From positions 1 to 64,000 of the forward strand of contig JACPOL010000001.1 in the NCBI GenBank assembly GCA_016185065.1: DNA of 64,000 nucleotides, in the 5' to 3' direction. The notes below the pieces were generated by a model that worked only from the letters and a program-made list of their open reading frames with translations, ran no database searches and had not been told where the DNA came from. This DNA is from Chlamydiales bacterium. Its GTDB lineage: Bacteria; Chlamydiota; Chlamydiia; Chlamydiales; Rhabdochlamydiaceae. A program made the position numbers and the translations under genes. Below, in pieces: positions 16,243 to 25,498 of the stretch (position 1 is the first letter of the stretch; the number at the start of each line of letters is the position of its first letter).

Positions 16243-16683
16243 GTGAAGAAGATCTTATTCGGAGTTGTAGGAGCTGCACTAGTTTTAGCAGGCTGTGAAA
16301 GCAAAGCTGGCACAGGTGCACTTGTTGGAGCGGGTGGCGGAGCTCTGATTGGAGGAGTTGCCGGTGGCGGAACAGGCGCCCTGATCGGCGGTGCAGTCGG
16401 CGCAGGCACTGGAGCATTAATTGGATACGCCCTAGATGAGCAGGATCGTAAGATCATGGAGTCGCGCTCACCTCAAACTCTCGATAGAATCGACCGCGGG
16501 CAGCAGATGACAGTCCAAGACATTAAGAACATGTCCAAAAATGGACTTAAAGATGAGACGATCATCAACCAGATTAAAGCGACAAATAGCGTCTATCATC
16601 TGACAAGCGATCAGATCATCGATCTAAAAAAATCGGGCGTCTCACAAAATGTGATCGACTACATGATTGAGACTGGCGAGTAG
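16243..16683 (+). CDS. Glycine-zipper lipoprotein
   Basis: A 146-residue protein starting at GTG 16243 behind a strong GGGGGT. Its lipoprotein signal ends LVLAGCESK. Residues 23-64 are a glycine zipper of repeated GALIGG/GAGTGALIG units, as in outer-membrane 17 kDa antigen or SlyB-like proteins. The C-terminal half (80-146) has two short helical repeats (MTVQDIKNMSKNGLKDETII and LTSDQIIDLKKSGVSQNVI). Likely an envelope lipoprotein; no specific role can be given. Confidence 0.75.
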   Translation: MKKILFGVVGAALVLAGCESKAGTGALVGAGGGALIGGVAGGGTGALIGGAVGAGTGALIGYALDEQDRKIMESRSPQTLDRIDRGQQMTVQDIKNMSKNGLKDETIINQIKATNSVYHLTSDQIIDLKKSGVSQNVIDYMIETGE

Positions 16684-16759
16684 TCGCGATCGCGATCTCT
16701 CTTGAGAAAATTGCAGCGATTAGTTAGTTTTTTACCCCATTAAGAGGGCTTTTTCTTTC

Positions 16760-17758
16760 ATGACAACACAGACACATTCTACAGAAAAAAAAGTGCGCCT
16801 CTTCGACTCGCCTGTCGTACAGGAGAGGGTAAAACACCACGCTGAGAACGCATTTAGAGACTTTTTCTCTCTCACTCACGCGACAAAACAGTTCAACTTG
16901 GCCTTTTTCGCCCTCGCCGCCACTGAACTCGTCGCCATTCTTCTCCTCTCAGCACTTTCAAAATCTCTCTTCATCGCCATTTGTCTCGCTGGACTCTGCC
17001 TCACCGTCTTCTCCTACTTTCTTCTCTCCTTCTATATGGAAGCGAAAAAACCGGAGCAGATGGAAGAGATCTCCTCGCGCTATCTCTCTTCTTGCAAAGA
17101 GGCCGCAGGTGAAGGAGCGGATGACGACTCCATTTTCCTAGCCTACGCGCTCCGCTACTTCTCAGATCTGTTAGAGATGAAAAAGTGGATCGCACAGTCG
17201 CCAGCTCCCCTCCCTTTTCTACAGCCTCTTTTCGAGAAGTGTCTAGTCTGGATGCACTGGAAGGAGATCCATCAGATGAGGGAGCTGCTGCTTTCAAACG
17301 CGATAGAGCACCATCTCGATCTGATCAGGAAAGAGCCGCTAGATTTAGAAGCGCACGCGGCGCTTTCGCACACCTATTTAACAATGGCAAACCTTCAGCG
17401 TGCAGATCAGAGCTGGCCTTGGACTCCTTCCGCCTACTCTTCAAAGCCGATGAAAGAGAAGTTTGAATCCTACACCGCTCGAGCAGTTCAAGAGTTTAAA
17501 ATTCTCGACGCCCTAGCACCTAACGAGCCTTGGGTCCATGCGCAACTGGCAAGCATCTATCACGACCTCGAAATGGCCCAGAAAGAGATCGAAGAGTATG
17601 AGATCCTTCTAAAACTCTCTCCTCAAGACCATAAACTAATCTTCCGCTTAGGCGTCCTCTACTTCAAGCAAGGGGAGACCGCGCGAGCACTTCTCCTCTA
17701 CGAGCAGCTCAAAAAAGCAAACGATCCCCGCGCAGACGACCTCATCGCCCACTATTAG
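16760..17758 (+). CDS. TPR-containing membrane protein, hypothetical
   Basis: A 332-residue protein with two adjacent membrane helices (about 48-67 and 70-92; LAATELVAILLLSAL and FIAICLAGLCLTVFSYFLL) and a C-terminal alpha-helical region. The last 70 residues look like tetratricopeptide repeats (PWVHAQLASIYHDLEMAQ, KLIFRLGVLYFKQGETARAL). It is probably a scaffold at the inner membrane with a cytoplasmic TPR face. I do not recognise a named family. Confidence 0.7.
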   Translation: MTTQTHSTEKKVRLFDSPVVQERVKHHAENAFRDFFSLTHATKQFNLAFFALAATELVAILLLSALSKSLFIAICLAGLCLTVFSYFLLSFYMEAKKPEQMEEISSRYLSSCKEAAGEGADDDSIFLAYALRYFSDLLEMKKWIAQSPAPLPFLQPLFEKCLVWMHWKEIHQMRELLLSNAIEHHLDLIRKEPLDLEAHAALSHTYLTMANLQRADQSWPWTPSAYSSKPMKEKFESYTARAVQEFKILDALAPNEPWVHAQLASIYHDLEMAQKEIEEYEILLKLSPQDHKLIFRLGVLYFKQGETARALLLYEQLKKANDPRADDLIAHY

Positions 17759-17789
17759 AACTAGATTATATTAATAAGTTGGCAGAAGA

Positions 17790-17827
17790 GACATGTCGGG
17801 TAGGCCAGGAGAAAGCTTCGCTTTACG
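17790..17827. repeat. Truncated left end of family B element (B2)
   Basis: The first 37 bases match the left terminus of the other family B copies (GACATGTCGGGTAGGCC and onward). The match stops abruptly and family C element C1 begins within ten bases. This may be a nested insertion or recombination scar between two repeat families. Confidence 0.75.
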
Positions 17828-17835
17828 TGAAAGAG

Positions 17836-18000
17836 GAAGATCGGGCACCGGCACGGGCACGGACACGTTTACGAAAGAGAGAAGAAGATCGGACTCTCTC
17901 TTTTTTCTTGCCTGTCAGCACCCGATCTTTATCTTCTCTTCCCGCTCCCCAGTTCCCCCTTTCGTGAACGTGCCCGTGTGCGTGCCCGCGCCCGATCTTC
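17836..18000. repeat. Palindromic element family C (C1)
   Basis: A 165-bp inverted repeat beginning GAAGATCGGGC and ending CCCGATCTTC. The arms consist of a purine-plus-CACGGGCACG series on the left and its complement on the right, around a purine/pyrimidine-biased centre that repeats the CGATC motif. Related copies are at 34908-35034 and 45507-45642. With B2 it fills the 323-bp gap between two plus-strand genes. Confidence 0.8.
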
Positions 18001-18023
18001 TCTTCCTCTTCGTTGCATGAAGT

Positions 18024-18051
18024 TTGTAAAATAATATGTTGTGAGTATAAT
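18024..18051 (+). promoter_or_regulatory. Candidate sigma-66/70 promoter of the TPR-VWA pair
   Basis: TTGTAA (18024-18029) and a perfect TATAAT (18046-18051) are separated by 16 bp. Transcription would start near 18058, about 24 nt before ATG 18082, which has an AGGTGA ribosome-binding site. It lies just downstream of repeat C1. Confidence 0.5.
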
Positions 18052-18081
18052 CGGCCCAAACTCTTTAGCCCCAGGTGAGTC

Positions 18082-20781
18082 ATGCGCAGAGATTATCTCC
18101 TTGTTTGTTTGCTCGCTCTTTCAGCTCCTCTTCTTCCTTCACTGAAACCGATTAAGAACACCTCTCCGCAAGAAGCTCTGCAGCTAAGGCGGATCGCAGA
18201 ATTCTGGAAAGAGGGGGACTATCAAGCTGCCAAAATGCAGATTTTGGACCTTCTCTCAAAAAAACCAGACACCAATGCGCGTGAGCAGCTCTACACGATG
18301 CTCGGCGATCTCTACTTCTTCGACAACAAGCACGCCGAAGCCGTAGACGCCTATGCTAAAGTCACCGATGCAGATCTAAAAAAGAAGTCGCAGCTCAACT
18401 ATCTGCGCTCACTCTTCTCTCTCAATCGCTATCCCGATGTCATTAAAGAGACAGCAAGAGAATTGAACGAAGCGGGCGGGGATAGATTCGAACTCCACTA
18501 CCTCCTCGCAGAGTCGCTCTGGCGCCAAGGCATGCAGACAAAAGATGAGGAGAAGAAGCTCCGCATCCTAGAGAAAGCCAAACAGGAGTATAGAATTTTA
18601 GAAAAAACCTCTTTTAAAGAGGCCTCTCTCCTTCCAATGGCCTATATCCATAGAGAGATGAAAGAGAGCGCAGAAGCAGCAGCCCTATTTCTGCAGCTGG
18701 CGCAGAAGTATCCAGATAAAAAAGAGGAGCTCCTCTTTCAAGCGGCGTGTCTGCAAGTACAGACCAATAAAGAAGAGGCGTGCAAAACCTTCGCATCTGT
18801 CTACCAGCTCGCTGGGAAGAAAGCGAAGGCCGCAGCCTTCAACCAGCTTCTCCTCCTCTTTCAAATGGAGAAGTATTCCGAGCTCATTACAGCACAAGAG
18901 ATTGCGAGAAAGTATCTCGCTCAAGAGAAGCTCCCCCTCGTTCAATTCTATATCGGCAAGAGCCATTTCGCTCTGAAAAATTACAAGCTGGCAGTGGTTC
19001 CCCTCCAGATGTTTTTAGCTGACAAACAGGCCTCATCTTCAGAAGTTAAGAGCGCTCTACTCTGCCTCATTAACTGTGCAAAAGAGACAAGGGACCTCTC
19101 TCTGATGGAGAATTCTGTTAAAAAGATGGGAGAGCTCTTCCCTGAAGATTTAGACTATGCAAAAACGCTTGTGCTTCACGCTCAGGTCGCTGAAGAACTT
19201 GGCGATGTGGCTGCGGCAAGAGAGCAGATCCAGAGAGTACTGGTCGCCTTCCCTAACCATGAAGAGAAGGAGGCCCTCTCTTTTGAACAGTGCCGTCTTC
19301 TCGTTAAAGCTCAACAGTGGGAGCAGGGCAGAGCAGCCTTCTCCGACTTCCTTCAAACCTTCTCCTCCAGCGCGCAAGCTGCATCTGCTTGGCACCAGCT
19401 CGTTCATGCAGCTCTGATGGAGCGTAAAAACGCAAAAGAAGAGCAGCTCGGAGCTAAAAATGAGATGCTCGTCTCAGTATTAAAAGAGGCCCTCAGCAAA
19501 GATCAGGTCTGGAAACAAGAAGAGAAAGAGAGCTATGTCTTTCTCATGGGAAAAACTCTCTATTCTATGGGCAGATGGGAAGAGAGCGCAAAAAGCTTAG
19601 AAACCTTCTTACAGGCATTTGCAACCTCCAGCTCCTCCGCGGAAGCGCACCTTCTCGTGGCTCTCGCTCTCCATAGAGCTGGAACCGAAGGGATGAACTT
19701 CTTAACTCACGCTGAACAGGCGCTCTCCTTAAATCCAAATCTTGAAAACCGCTCCGTTCTCCGTCTCATGCTCTACAACGCCTACCTCAAAGAGGCGGGT
19801 CAGCGACAAGGCGACAAAGATCTCATCGAGAAAGCTGCAGACCACCTCTATGCGTGCGCAATGCAGAACGATGTTGAAGTCAAGAGAGACAATCTGCTCT
19901 GGCTTGCCAACTACTACTATGGAAGAGCTAAAGCGGATAAGGGTGGAAACTACTCTGCACGCGCTACACAGCTTTTTGAGCGCATACTTAAAGAGCTCAA
20001 AGCGATCACAGCCGATACCCTATTCTTAGAAGGGGAGGCCTTGAAGTATGCTGAGCTCCTAACTCTGGTAGATAACTACCAGGGGGCCATTGCTCTTTTA
20101 GGCGACTTAAAGTCGATCTATGAAGCAAAACCCGACCTCTCGTGGAAGTTCCAGAGAAGAGCCCTCTTAGACCTCGGCAGAGCCTATGCCCATGTTAAAG
20201 AGACAGAGAGAGCTGTTGCAACCTACGACTACCTCATTAACACCTCATCTCACACCCTCTCCACTGCAGCGGATACAGCACTCTTAGAGCGCGCTCGTCT
20301 AGAGTATGGCCTCCTGCAAAAAGAGGAGAAGAGCGATGCGAATCCGCGCCTCTCTTCTATTCTCGCAGCTCTTAAAGACCTTCAAATTAAGAAACGGCTG
20401 ACTAGCGAGCCTATTCACCTTGAAGCGGCTCTAGATTATGCGCTGATCAAATCTGAGCTCGTTCCTCAGGAGAAGCGCCTTGAAAAACTGCTCGCTCTCT
20501 TGAAGAGTGCCAAAGAAGAGTTCTTGAGTGAAGAGGATCCAGATGCTCAAGAGTATCAAGCGTGCAGACTGCGTCAGTCTGACAAGGATCAACTCTTTGT
20601 CACCTACATGAAATTTATCGACTCCCTAATTCTTCAAACACAAGCTGCGCTGACAGAAAACGAAGAGGAAGCCAAAGAGATGAAGCTCAAAGCAGATGCG
20701 CTGCTTGAAGAGCTGAAAAATTCTAATTCCGAACTGACACCCTATCTGCGCGATAAGTTAGAGAAAACAACAAGCCTATGA
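18082..20781 (+). CDS. Large tetratricopeptide-repeat secreted/periplasmic protein
   Basis: An 899-residue protein with a signal peptide (residues 1-20) followed almost wholly by TPR-like helical pairs, for example AAKMQILDLLSKKPD, LYTMLGDLYFFDNKHAEAVD, FYIGKSHFALKNYKLAVVPL and YVFLMGKTLYSMGRWEESAK. Such superhelices are protein-binding scaffolds. Its stop overlaps the start of the VWA gene by 4 bp (ATGA), so the two are co-translated and probably act together at the envelope. A strong candidate promoter lies upstream. Confidence 0.75.
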   Translation: MRRDYLLVCLLALSAPLLPSLKPIKNTSPQEALQLRRIAEFWKEGDYQAAKMQILDLLSKKPDTNAREQLYTMLGDLYFFDNKHAEAVDAYAKVTDADLKKKSQLNYLRSLFSLNRYPDVIKETARELNEAGGDRFELHYLLAESLWRQGMQTKDEEKKLRILEKAKQEYRILEKTSFKEASLLPMAYIHREMKESAEAAALFLQLAQKYPDKKEELLFQAACLQVQTNKEEACKTFASVYQLAGKKAKAAAFNQLLLLFQMEKYSELITAQEIARKYLAQEKLPLVQFYIGKSHFALKNYKLAVVPLQMFLADKQASSSEVKSALLCLINCAKETRDLSLMENSVKKMGELFPEDLDYAKTLVLHAQVAEELGDVAAAREQIQRVLVAFPNHEEKEALSFEQCRLLVKAQQWEQGRAAFSDFLQTFSSSAQAASAWHQLVHAALMERKNAKEEQLGAKNEMLVSVLKEALSKDQVWKQEEKESYVFLMGKTLYSMGRWEESAKSLETFLQAFATSSSSAEAHLLVALALHRAGTEGMNFLTHAEQALSLNPNLENRSVLRLMLYNAYLKEAGQRQGDKDLIEKAADHLYACAMQNDVEVKRDNLLWLANYYYGRAKADKGGNYSARATQLFERILKELKAITADTLFLEGEALKYAELLTLVDNYQGAIALLGDLKSIYEAKPDLSWKFQRRALLDLGRAYAHVKETERAVATYDYLINTSSHTLSTAADTALLERARLEYGLLQKEEKSDANPRLSSILAALKDLQIKKRLTSEPIHLEAALDYALIKSELVPQEKRLEKLLALLKSAKEEFLSEEDPDAQEYQACRLRQSDKDQLFVTYMKFIDSLILQTQAALTENEEEAKEMKLKADALLEELKNSNSELTPYLRDKLEKTTSL

Positions 20782-22628
20782 AGAATAAGAAGCGTTCTCT
20801 TCTTGCGACATGCCTTCTAATATCGGTAAGTCTGCACCTCTTTCTGGTCGCTTTTCTGGTGAAGCAGCCGCTAGTTCTGCAGAATAGATTTACCTCTCTC
20901 TTCCGCAAATCTACACCTCCTCTGGAAAGTGTGGCTGCAAACGAGGAGGATCTCGTGCGACAGGAAGAGCTTGAAGAGGTATTCGAGGAGCTTGCTTCTC
21001 CAGATCAGAAAGAGATTCCTTTTGATCTACGCTTCCATCCTTCCGACTATTATAAGCAGCCTTCTGAAGAGATCATCGCTACACTTCCTCCTCTCCCTGA
21101 AGCGGAGATTACAGAGAGTGAGAGCTTGCAGCTACCTACAATGGTCGCTCCCTCTCTCGCTTTTGTTCTAGCCAGCTTCGACGAGATGGAGCGCGTGCGC
21201 GATGAGGAGACTATCTTTCCACAGCTTTCGCTTGAAAAGAGGGCGAGTTCTGATCCAAAAAACATCCTCACTTCTTCTCTTGTCCTAGAGGGCGTAGAAG
21301 AGGAGGATGACCTCGGTTTTGAATCGATGCCAACCATTGCAATGGCAGAATCCACCCTCCCTCCAGCTTCATTCATGGAGAGCTTTAGCAAAGAACCTAA
21401 CGCTGCAGCCCCACAAGAGCTGAAGCCGGCACTAGATGCCTCTCTCTTCTCTTCGGAGAAGAGCGAGAAAGAGACTACGCTTCTACTGCCTCAGAGCCCC
21501 ATTATCACCCTTGGCGAGGGCTCCATGCTGGGAATCCCATCAAGAGACTCTCTTCCCGAAGTGGACGCCTACCTACTTCCTCAGATCGCTCAGACTCAAA
21601 GTTGGGATGAAGCGTTCGAAGTGAAGATGCAGCTGATGCCTCATCCTGAGGGCGCAGGCTACGTCTTCTCTCTCAGCCTAAACCCAACAGATGAGCTCCA
21701 GCTAGAGAGCCAGCCGCAGAACTACTACTTCCTAATCGACAGATCTAGCTCTATCGAGCGCCACCGCTTTGCAGCCTATAAGCGCGCCGTCATAAAAGCT
21801 CTCTCCTGCCTGCAAGAGGGAGACAAGTTCAACATCATCCTCTTCGACAAGAAGGTAAGACGCCTAAGCGAAAGCTCGCTACCCTTCTCAAGGGCCTCAA
21901 TCAGCCGCGCAGAAGAGTTCCTCGAAGGACAAGAGCATGGCGGGATGTTCGCCTCTGCAGATCTCTACTCCTCTCTTGAAAAGATCATCCCTCGCACCCT
22001 CTCTGACGATGAGGTTCACACCGCTATCTTGCTCAGTGACGGCGGCTCTTCGCAAGCGACAGTAAGACATCAAAAAAGCATCGGCAAGTGGCTCGAGAAG
22101 AATGAGGGGAAAGTTACCTTGCACTCAGCAGCAGTTGGACAGGGAAACAATCTGATCATGCTCGATCTCTTAAGCAGCTGCAGTGGAGGCCAGCTCCTCT
22201 ACTCCGACACACACGCCGCCTTCCCTAGACGTCTCGGCAAGCTCCTGCTCGATCTGCGTAATCCTCTGATTACCAACATGACAGTTACCGCTATCCCAAA
22301 AGATGGCAGCAGCAAGATCCACTTCTATCCTACGACATCCAACATGCCAACTCTGTTTGCAAAGCGCCCCTACGACATTGTAGGCACTTTAAACAAGTTC
22401 GGCGACTTTACCCTCCTGATTCAAGGAAAGTATAAGGATCAGTGGGTGACCATTACTAAAGAGATCTCTTTAAAAGACGCAGCAAAAGCCCCTCGCATCC
22501 TAGAAAAGCGCTGGGCAAAGGTGCGTGCTAAGGAGCAGTACGAGAACTTTTTAAGAGAGGGCAAAGTTGCCCATCTCATAAAAGCCAAAGAACTGCTAAA
22601 ATCCTCTGGCAACGATATCGCTCTATAG
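20778..22628 (+). CDS. VWA-domain membrane-anchored protein
   Basis: A 616-residue protein with one N-terminal membrane helix (about 8-29), a long acidic, Pro/Ser-rich and probably unstructured region (35-270) and a von Willebrand factor A domain from about 312. The MIDAS motif is intact (DRSSS in NYYFLIDRSSSIERHRF), with the later ILLSDGG. The C-terminal part (about 490-600) has a beta-rich segment. It overlaps the TPR gene by 4 bp. A TPR-VWA pair resembles BatA/BatB-type envelope modules, but the architecture differs and the function is unknown. Confidence 0.75.
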   Translation: MKNKKRSLLATCLLISVSLHLFLVAFLVKQPLVLQNRFTSLFRKSTPPLESVAANEEDLVRQEELEEVFEELASPDQKEIPFDLRFHPSDYYKQPSEEIIATLPPLPEAEITESESLQLPTMVAPSLAFVLASFDEMERVRDEETIFPQLSLEKRASSDPKNILTSSLVLEGVEEEDDLGFESMPTIAMAESTLPPASFMESFSKEPNAAAPQELKPALDASLFSSEKSEKETTLLLPQSPIITLGEGSMLGIPSRDSLPEVDAYLLPQIAQTQSWDEAFEVKMQLMPHPEGAGYVFSLSLNPTDELQLESQPQNYYFLIDRSSSIERHRFAAYKRAVIKALSCLQEGDKFNIILFDKKVRRLSESSLPFSRASISRAEEFLEGQEHGGMFASADLYSSLEKIIPRTLSDDEVHTAILLSDGGSSQATVRHQKSIGKWLEKNEGKVTLHSAAVGQGNNLIMLDLLSSCSGGQLLYSDTHAAFPRRLGKLLLDLRNPLITNMTVTAIPKDGSSKIHFYPTTSNMPTLFAKRPYDIVGTLNKFGDFTLLIQGKYKDQWVTITKEISLKDAAKAPRILEKRWAKVRAKEQYENFLREGKVAHLIKAKELLKSSGNDIAL

Positions 22629-22653
22629 CAAGCAAAAAGAAACAAAAAGAAAA

Positions 22654-22767
22654 AACAGGATCCGCGTCGCTGGCAGGATCGGCGCTAGCCGCGCCGGCAG
22701 GATCTTCGGATTTTTTTTATCCTGCCGCTGCGTCAGCAGCGATCCTGCCAGCGAAGCGGATCCTGTT
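22654..22767. repeat. Palindromic element family A (A3)
   Basis: A complete 114-bp copy with AACAGGATCC at the left and GGATCCTGTT at the right. Each arm has two hairpin modules; the inner right module uses a GCTGC/GCAGC stem where A2 and A4 use GCCGC/GCGGC, a compensated change. It lies between the VWA gene and rsmD. Confidence 0.85.
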
Positions 22768-22859
22768 TTTTATTCCGGAAAAATTCTTCCCCTTCGAGCT
22801 TAAATCATCAGACTGCTAAGATTTTCTACCACGGAGAGCACAGAGGAATAAATTTTTTT

Positions 22860-23429
22860 ATGTCACTACGCATCTTAGGCGGCGCGCTGCGCGGCCGCGT
22901 CTTAAAAACTCCGAAGGGAGCGCCCGTGCGCCCCACAACTGGACTTCTGAAGAAGTCCTTCTTCGACATCTGCAAAGATAGGATCGTCGAGACAAACTTC
23001 CTCGACCTCTTCGCGGGCTCTGGCGCCATCGGCATCGAAGCGTTAAGTCGCGGTGCAGCACACGCAACCTTCATCGACAGCGACAGACGCTCTATCCTCT
23101 GCATCCAAGAGAACCTGCGCGCTTTAAAACTCGAAGAGCAGGCCACACTTCTCACAGGAGATGTAGAAACTGTTCTACGCCGTTTAGAAGAGATGAAAAA
23201 AAAGTATGACCTGATCTACATCGATCCTCCCTACGAGAAGAACACCTACCATCCAGAACTCCTCACCCTTTTAGACGGAATGGAGCTTGCGCGCCATGCG
23301 GATATCTTCATCGAAGAGGCCTACCCCTCTCCGTGGGAGAAGCAGCCCATCCCCCTCAAACACTTCATCTGCAAAGATAGACGCCACTTCGGCAGGTCGA
23401 TCTTGCACCAATATCTGCCTGTTTCATAA
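22860..23429 (+). CDS. rsmD: 16S rRNA (guanine966-N2)-methyltransferase RsmD
   Basis: A 189-residue SAM-dependent methyltransferase. It shows the start RILGGALRGR, the SAM-binding LDLFAGSGAIGIEALSRGA and the catalytic YIDPPYEK (a DPPY version of NPPY). It methylates G966 of 16S rRNA in assembled small-subunit particles. An AGGA sequence precedes the ATG. coaD begins 9 bp downstream, a pairing common in bacteria. Confidence 0.92.
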   Translation: MSLRILGGALRGRVLKTPKGAPVRPTTGLLKKSFFDICKDRIVETNFLDLFAGSGAIGIEALSRGAAHATFIDSDRRSILCIQENLRALKLEEQATLLTGDVETVLRRLEEMKKKYDLIYIDPPYEKNTYHPELLTLLDGMELARHADIFIEEAYPSPWEKQPIPLKHFICKDRRHFGRSILHQYLPVS

Positions 23430-23438
23430 TGTCTAATT

Positions 23439-23918
23439 ATGGACAGTGCACTCTTTGCAGGCAGCTTCGACCCGCCCACACTCGGCCATCTCGATATCAT
23501 TAAACGCGCAGCCCCTCTCTTCAAAGAGCTCCACATTGGCATTGCTGCTAATCTCTCCAAGCAGAGTAGCTTCACCATTCAAGAGCGCGAGGAGATGCTG
23601 CGCAAACTCACTAAAAATCTAACCTCTGTAAAAGTAGAGAGCTTCTCCGAACTTACTGTCGACTTTGCAAAGAGAAAGAAGACCTCTCTTCTCATCCGCG
23701 GACTTCGCTCTGCTGCGGATCTCGAAAGCGAGATTCAGCTCGCTCTTGCAAACCGCAAGCTCTCCGGCATCGAAACCCTCTTTCTCATCACAGATCCCCA
23801 GCTCAGCCACATCAGCTCCACTCTCATCAAAGAGATCGCTCACCAAAAAAGACGACTGCACGACTTTGTCCCTGCAGAGATCGAAGAGCAGATTTTTCAG
23901 AAGCTATCAAAAAGATAG
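23439..23918 (+). CDS. coaD: Phosphopantetheine adenylyltransferase
   Basis: A 159-residue nucleotidyltransferase for the penultimate step of coenzyme A synthesis. Typical motifs: AGSFDPPTLGHLDIIKRA with the TxGH catalytic site, LLIRGLRSAADLESEIQLA, and SHISSTLIKEIA near the end. Length is standard for the family. It follows rsmD by 9 bp. Confidence 0.95.
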   Translation: MDSALFAGSFDPPTLGHLDIIKRAAPLFKELHIGIAANLSKQSSFTIQEREEMLRKLTKNLTSVKVESFSELTVDFAKRKKTSLLIRGLRSAADLESEIQLALANRKLSGIETLFLITDPQLSHISSTLIKEIAHQKRRLHDFVPAEIEEQIFQKLSKR

Positions 23919-23977
23919 TTCACAAATTCGCGCTGTAGTGTAAGAATATTTCGCAAACTCTACACACCAAGCGCACT

Positions 23978-25432
23978 ATGTCAATTCTACCGCTCGAATC
24001 CAAAGGCCCCGACCGCCTCCCTTCTCCTCCAGCCAGCGAGCCTGGCCACAAGAGAAAAATCTCCTTCGGTGATGAGGCAGGCAGAAGCACGCTCACAAGC
24101 ATGAAAGTATTCGATGATGCTCAACCTGTCGTGCCAAAACCCGGAGAACTATTTGTAGCTACAGACGAACTAGAAGAAGATGAACCTGAAGTCGAAGCTC
24201 CTGAGACTAAAGATAGCGCTGCTGCTGAAGAACCGGAAGAAGAGATCACCCCCCACGTAAAAGAGGAGGATTCCGAATTCAATGTCATCAGCACACCTCA
24301 CAAATCGCCCGTCAAAAGCGCAATTAAAAAAGAGTCCGATATTGGCTGCTGGGGCTGGCTAGAGTCGAATCTACCCTCCTGCATTTTCACGGTTCTTGTC
24401 TGGTTTAAAGAGCTAATCGAGCTATGTTTTCCAGAAGCTCCTGCTGCATCAAAAGCTTCTGATCTCATTTCTGCTCATGAACAGCTCTGGCATAGCGTTG
24501 ACAAGCTCACTGAGCAGTGGATTCGCGACTCTAAATTTGCAGAAAGGTCTGCAGAAAGAACCAAAAAAATTACGCCATTTGCCTGCCAAGCCACTCTGAT
24601 CATCAAACTCTATCTACCAGATGAGCAGGTCAAATTTATCAAATTCTCAAAGCTCTACATCAATGAGAACAGGGAGAAGCTAAGGCGCGACATCCTTCGT
24701 CATTTGCGCACACAAGAAAAACCGGAAGATAATCTAGAGAACTTTGAAACGGCATTCTTGACTGTTTCTCAAGAGTCTTTTGCTGGGCGTCCAATGGTCA
24801 TGTCAAAATTTGTCACATGCAAATTCGATCCCGAGTCTCCTTCCGTCACTCTCTCCGATCAGAAAACCACCCGAGGAGTTCGCTCTCCCGATACTCTTTT
24901 AGCCTCCTCCCCTCTATTCCAAGAGGCGGGCATTCAGGCCGCCCAATTAATGCCTACGGATGAGGGAGCGCTTCTTCTGCGCAATCTGATGCAGGTTGAA
25001 GATGCTCTTGTTGAGCTTAAAGCCTACTGGAAAGAGTATTTCAAAGAGAAAGATGTCCAAGAGGAGGAGTTTACCACCTCTGTTTCTATCATGTTGAAAT
25101 GCACGCCAGAAAAACCGTTTGTCACTACAAACCTTTCGTATACGCAGAAGACGCGTAAAGATTTTGATCAGAATATGATAGATCTATTCCATAAAATAAA
25201 AACCGCGCACTCAACAGACTCTCTCTGCACTAATTTCCAACTCAGCTGTGTGATACTCCACAAGCCTAAAGCCGGAGTCGATGGAACTGCACTCTCATAC
25301 ACATATCGTCCGCTAACAGATCAAACCAGGGGCCCTTTTCTAGTTGAACATTTCTCTAGTAGAGAAAAATATCAGGAGATCTTAACGGACCCCAGGTTTG
25401 GCGGAGATGGCGGGCCTGTTTTTCACGAATAA
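23978..25432 (+). CDS. Paralogue-array protein 1 (two-module), unknown function
   Basis: A 484-residue protein and first of five related neighbours. Residues 1-120 are Pro/Glu/Ser-rich and probably disordered. Residues 123-153 carry the array signature (WGWLESNLPSC, then hydrophobic VLVWFKELIELCF). Two copies of an alpha/beta module follow: about 165-290 (ACQATLIIKLYL ... MVMSKFVTCKFDP) and about 330-465 (FTTSVSIMLKCTP ... TALSYTYRP). I recognise no known domain. A disordered N-terminus plus an amphipathic/hydrophobic helix is compatible with a secreted effector, but no secretion signal can be proven. Confidence 0.65.
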   Translation: MSILPLESKGPDRLPSPPASEPGHKRKISFGDEAGRSTLTSMKVFDDAQPVVPKPGELFVATDELEEDEPEVEAPETKDSAAAEEPEEEITPHVKEEDSEFNVISTPHKSPVKSAIKKESDIGCWGWLESNLPSCIFTVLVWFKELIELCFPEAPAASKASDLISAHEQLWHSVDKLTEQWIRDSKFAERSAERTKKITPFACQATLIIKLYLPDEQVKFIKFSKLYINENREKLRRDILRHLRTQEKPEDNLENFETAFLTVSQESFAGRPMVMSKFVTCKFDPESPSVTLSDQKTTRGVRSPDTLLASSPLFQEAGIQAAQLMPTDEGALLLRNLMQVEDALVELKAYWKEYFKEKDVQEEEFTTSVSIMLKCTPEKPFVTTNLSYTQKTRKDFDQNMIDLFHKIKTAHSTDSLCTNFQLSCVILHKPKAGVDGTALSYTYRPLTDQTRGPFLVEHFSSREKYQEILTDPRFGGDGGPVFHE

Positions 25433-25498
25433 ATTTTGAGTCTTGGAATTTAAGCCCTACTCGCTCATATTTTCTCTTTTTTCAGGAGAGAAAATCGC

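Noticed and set aside
17836..18000. Possible CRISPR-like array because of repeated GGGCACG units
   Set aside because: The units are too short and irregular, with no unique spacers, and they are mirrored as an inverted repeat. No cas genes are present.
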